A stretch of DNA of 7,433 bases, from positions 1 to 7,433 of the forward strand of contig DMQJ01000434.1 in NCBI GenBank assembly GCA_003455715.1, written 5' to 3'. The notes under the pieces are model-generated. The model saw nothing but the letters and a program-made list of their open reading frames with translations, did not search any database and had not been told where the DNA came from. Below are positions 5,467-7,433 of this stretch, one piece after another (the first letter of the stretch is position 1; each line of letters begins with the position of its first letter). The translations under genes and the position numbers were made by a program. The DNA is from Acidimicrobiaceae bacterium. Its GTDB lineage: Bacteria > Actinomycetota > Acidimicrobiia > Acidimicrobiales > Ilumatobacteraceae.

Positions 5467-6154
5467 AGTCGGACAGCGCGTAGCCCACGCCGCGCACCGT
5501 ACGCACGCGACTGCGCGACGGGTCGCGCCCACGGTCGATCTTGCGGCGCAGGTTGGCGATGTGCACATCCACCACATGGTCGTCGGCCACCCACTGATCG
5601 CCCCACACCCGGTCGAGCAACTCGCGGCGGCTGAGCACGGCGTGCGGGCGAGCGGAGAGTGCCTCCAGCAACCCGAACTCGATGCGGGTCACCTCGATCC
5701 GATCATCGCCGATGTGCACCTCGCGGGTTCGTGGGTCGATGAGGAGGTCACCGCACCGACGCAACGCCAACGCCGGGAGGCCACCACGCGGGCGCCGCAG
5801 GAGTGCATCGACGCGCACACCCAACTCGCGAGGCGAGTACGGCTTGATGAGGTAGTCGTCGGCGCCGGCGCCGAAGCCGCGCACCCTGTCGTCGGGAGTG
5901 TCGCGGCCAGTGACCATCAGCACGAATGCATCGGAGTGCTCGCAGATGTGACGGCACAGATCGAGGCCGTCGCCGTCGGGCAAGCTGAGGTCGAGCACCA
6001 CCACCTGGGGTCGAACCCTGTGAAGCTGCGACATGGCCTGCGCCACAGTGGTGGCCGTGTGCACCGAGTGCCCAGCGGCCACCAGCACCGTTGACGCCAC
6101 CGTGGCGTACTCGGGGGCGTCTTCCACCACCAGCACGTCGGCCCCGTCAGTCAT
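5465..6154 (-). CDS. OmpR/PhoB-family response regulator
   Basis: The product has 229 residues in two domains. The receiver domain (about 5-120) has the acidic pair E11-D12, the phospho-acceptor D55 in VVVLDLSLPDGDGLDL, T82 in LMVTGRD and K104 in DDYLIKPYSPREL, so it should be phosphorylated normally. The DNA-binding domain (about 133-229) is the winged helix of the OmpR/PhoB class, with EFGLLEALSARPHAVLSRRELLDRVW and the closing NLRRKID...RVRTVRGVGYAL. It should act as a phosphorylation-dependent transcription factor in the cytoplasm. No histidine kinase is in the window, so it is an orphan here. The ATG at 6154 is chosen because homology begins just after it. A GTG at 6172 would add six residues (MREDGR). 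No clear ribosome site is seen for either start. It lies 31 bp downstream of the small unknown gene and may be co-transcribed with it. Confidence 0.93.
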   Translation of the reverse strand: MTDGADVLVVEDAPEYATVASTVLVAAGHSVHTATTVAQAMSQLHRVRPQVVVLDLSLPDGDGLDLCRHICEHSDAFVLMVTGRDTPDDRVRGFGAGADDYLIKPYSPRELGVRVDALLRRPRGGLPALALRRCGDLLIDPRTREVHIGDDRIEVTRIEFGLLEALSARPHAVLSRRELLDRVWGDQWVADDHVVDVHIANLRRKIDRGRDPSRSRVRTVRGVGYALSD

Positions 6155-6184
6155 GCGCCCATCTTCGCGCACAACCTCGCCGGG

Positions 6185-6532
6185 TCAGACGGCCAGGGCC
6201 ACCTCTGCCAACTCGGTCGGCTGCGGCTCGCCGGGCAGTGCCTCGGTGGAGGGGATGAACGTCTCGTGCGCCTCGGCCGACTCCAGCACGCCAACGTGCC
6301 ACCAGGCGAGGGGGCTCTGGTCGTCGACCAGTGGGTGCCAGAGGATGCCCATGTCGCTGAGGCCGGCGTCGACAAGGCGGGAAACGGCCCACACGTAGAA
6401 CACCGCGCGGGTGTGGTGGTAGTTGCCGCGGTCGAACCGGGGGCGTTCGGTGCGCACGGCGTCGAGGGTTGCCGCGGCGCCGACCTCGCGGACGGAGTGA
6501 ACCAGGGTGCGGAGGAACTCGAAGTGCGTCAT
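6185..6532 (-). CDS. unrecognised 115-residue protein upstream of the response regulator
   Basis: I do not recognise this family. From ATG 6532 the product is 115 residues and looks like a soluble cytoplasmic protein, with no signal peptide or membrane segment. The middle is rich in aromatics and histidines (NYHHTRAVFYVWAVSRLVDAG at 37-57, then MGILWHPLVDDQSPLAWWHVGVL at 61-83). Such composition would suit a compact alpha/beta fold or ligand pocket. The C-terminus is Pro/Glu-rich. The frame stays open upstream to 6766, but that part overlaps the divergent Lrp/AsnC gene and is Arg/Ser-rich shadow sequence. A GATACT box 6 nt before ATG 6532 supports the short start. The gene is followed 31 bp later by the response regulator on the same strand, so a link to that regulator is possible but not shown. 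Confidence 0.7.
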   Translation of the reverse strand: MTHFEFLRTLVHSVREVGAAATLDAVRTERPRFDRGNYHHTRAVFYVWAVSRLVDAGLSDMGILWHPLVDDQSPLAWWHVGVLESAEAHETFIPSTEALPGEPQPTELAEVALAV

Positions 6533-6538
6533 GGGTTC

Positions 6539-6544
6539 AGTATC
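6539..6544 (-). promoter_or_regulatory. candidate -10 box (GATACT) for the unknown 115-aa gene
   Basis: On the minus strand GATACT, one base from TATACT, is followed by 6 nt (GAACCC) and then ATG 6532. No ribosome site is present. This fits a leaderless transcript that would also carry the response regulator. No -35 box is assigned. Confidence 0.38.
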
Positions 6545-6580
6545 CGCCGCAGGTGACTGCGAAAGCTGCGGACTTGCTGG

Positions 6581-6586
6581 CAGACT
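6581..6586 (+). promoter_or_regulatory. weak candidate -10 box (CAGACT) for the Lrp/AsnC gene
   Basis: CAGACT has the ANNNT core but not the leading T. It is followed by 7 nt and ATG 6594. It is listed because the spacing equals that of the other leaderless candidates. On its own it would not be convincing. Confidence 0.25.
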
Positions 6587-6593
6587 TGCCTCC

Positions 6594-7028
6594 ATGACTG
6601 CGGGTTCCTCTGCTCTTGATTCAATCGACAGTGAAATTCTCGCCATCCTGCGCGATGACGCCCGGATTCCGTACCAGACCCTGGGTGACCGTGTGCATCT
6701 GTCGGCCAATGCCGCCGCGGAACGGGTGCGCAAGCTGGTGCGCCTGGGCGTGGTGCGGCGTTTCACCGTCGACGTCGATCAGGCCGTCCTCGGTCGCGAC
6801 CTGGAAGCCGTCATCGACGTGCGCGTGTCCGACATCGATCGGTTCCGCCGCGGCGTGCTCACCTGCCCCGAGGTCACCTGGCTCGCCCACGTCACCGGGC
6901 GCACCGACTTCCAGGTGCACGCCTCGTGCAACGGCACCAAGGGTCTCAACGACCTCCTCCAGCAGTTCACGAAGGAGTTCGGGGCCACCGAAACGCTCAC
7001 CACCGTGGTGCTCGAACGGCACCGCTGA
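6594..7028 (+). CDS. Lrp/AsnC-family transcriptional regulator
   Basis: The product has 144 residues, close to the usual 145-165 of the family. Residues 8-58 form the N-terminal AsnC-type helix-turn-helix, with LDSIDSEILAILRDDARIPYQTLGDRVHLSANAAAERVRKL and a wing at VVRRFTVDVD. Residues 67-142 form the C-terminal ligand-binding RAM domain, with LEAVIDVRV, VTWLAHVTGRTDFQVHASC and LLQQFTKEFGATETLTTVVL. Family members form dimers and octamers, sense amino acids or related small molecules, and often control a divergent neighbour or themselves. Here the divergent neighbour is the unknown 115-residue gene, 61 bp away. The ATG at 6594 is chosen because the family match starts at once; a frame from 6507 would add a Cys- and Ser-rich stretch without homology. 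A weak CAGACT box (6581-6586) lies 7 nt before the ATG, and no ribosome site is visible. The specific ligand cannot be read from sequence. Confidence 0.92.
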   Translation: MTAGSSALDSIDSEILAILRDDARIPYQTLGDRVHLSANAAAERVRKLVRLGVVRRFTVDVDQAVLGRDLEAVIDVRVSDIDRFRRGVLTCPEVTWLAHVTGRTDFQVHASCNGTKGLNDLLQQFTKEFGATETLTTVVLERHR

Positions 7029-7051
7029 GTTGCACCGCGCGATCTCACGTG

Positions 7052-7081
7052 TTGCCGCATTAGCAGTCCAGGGTTTAGAGT
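7052..7081 (+). promoter_or_regulatory. candidate groL promoter
   Basis: TTGCCG (7052-7057) as -35 and TAGAGT (7076-7081) as -10 are separated by 18 bp. Transcription would start near 7088, giving a 5' leader of about 65 nt before groL. The -10 box lies inside the first CIRCE element, so a bound HrcA repressor would block RNA polymerase. Confidence 0.5.
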
Positions 7082-7082
7082 G

Positions 7083-7086
<4 letters not shown>
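7060..7086 (+). promoter_or_regulatory. CIRCE operator 1 (HrcA binding site) upstream of groL
   Basis: TTAGCAGTC (7060-7068), a 9-nt spacer and GAGTGCTAG (7078-7086) match the CIRCE consensus TTAGCACTC-N9-GAGTGCTAA at 16 of 18 arm positions. CIRCE is the operator of the heat-shock repressor HrcA, which controls groEL and dnaK operons in many bacteria. The hrcA gene is not in the window. Confidence 0.8.

Positions 7087-7433
<347 letters not shown>

Overview
This is a high-GC bacterial window, most likely from an actinobacterium and possibly an acidimicrobiia-type lineage. That placement is an inference. It rests on the GC-rich coding style, an actinobacterial-type HemQ, GTG starts, a groL gene with CIRCE operators and no groES next to it, and several start codons that sit directly behind a TANNNT-like -10 box, as leaderless genes do. 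The window holds nine genes. Two are cut by its edges: the sigma factor on the left and groL on the right.

Left block (1-1740). A minus-strand ECF-type sigma factor is fused to a zinc-binding anti-sigma-like domain and hydrophobic, probably membrane-spanning, segments. It is divergent from an unrecognised plus-strand gene (1037-1711). The 129-141 bp between them carries three short perfect inverted repeats. The unknown gene ends inside a perfect 14-bp-stem hairpin (1702-1740).

Middle block (1763-5434). A lipoprotein substrate-binding protein of the branched-chain amino acid (LivK/Peripla_BP_6) type converges on hemQ (coproheme decarboxylase) with only 6 bp between the stops. hemQ lies 23 bp downstream of fdhD (formate dehydrogenase sulfurtransferase) on the minus strand. 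fdhD is divergent from an AqpZ-type aquaporin across a 61-bp gap that holds a candidate -10 box for each gene.

Right block (5465-7433). A minus-strand pair, an unrecognised 115-residue protein followed by an OmpR/PhoB-type response regulator, has no histidine kinase in view. The pair is divergent from an Lrp/AsnC-family regulator, which is followed by groL. The groL promoter region carries two CIRCE elements that overlap by 4 bp.

The genes look like ordinary chromosomal housekeeping and regulatory genes, not a single pathway or a mobile island. I see no transposase, integrase, CRISPR array, tRNA or rRNA. I found no convincing new multi-gene system. The most informative signals are the sigma/anti-sigma fusion, the double CIRCE, the repeated leaderless start signature and the acidic tail on the aquaporin.
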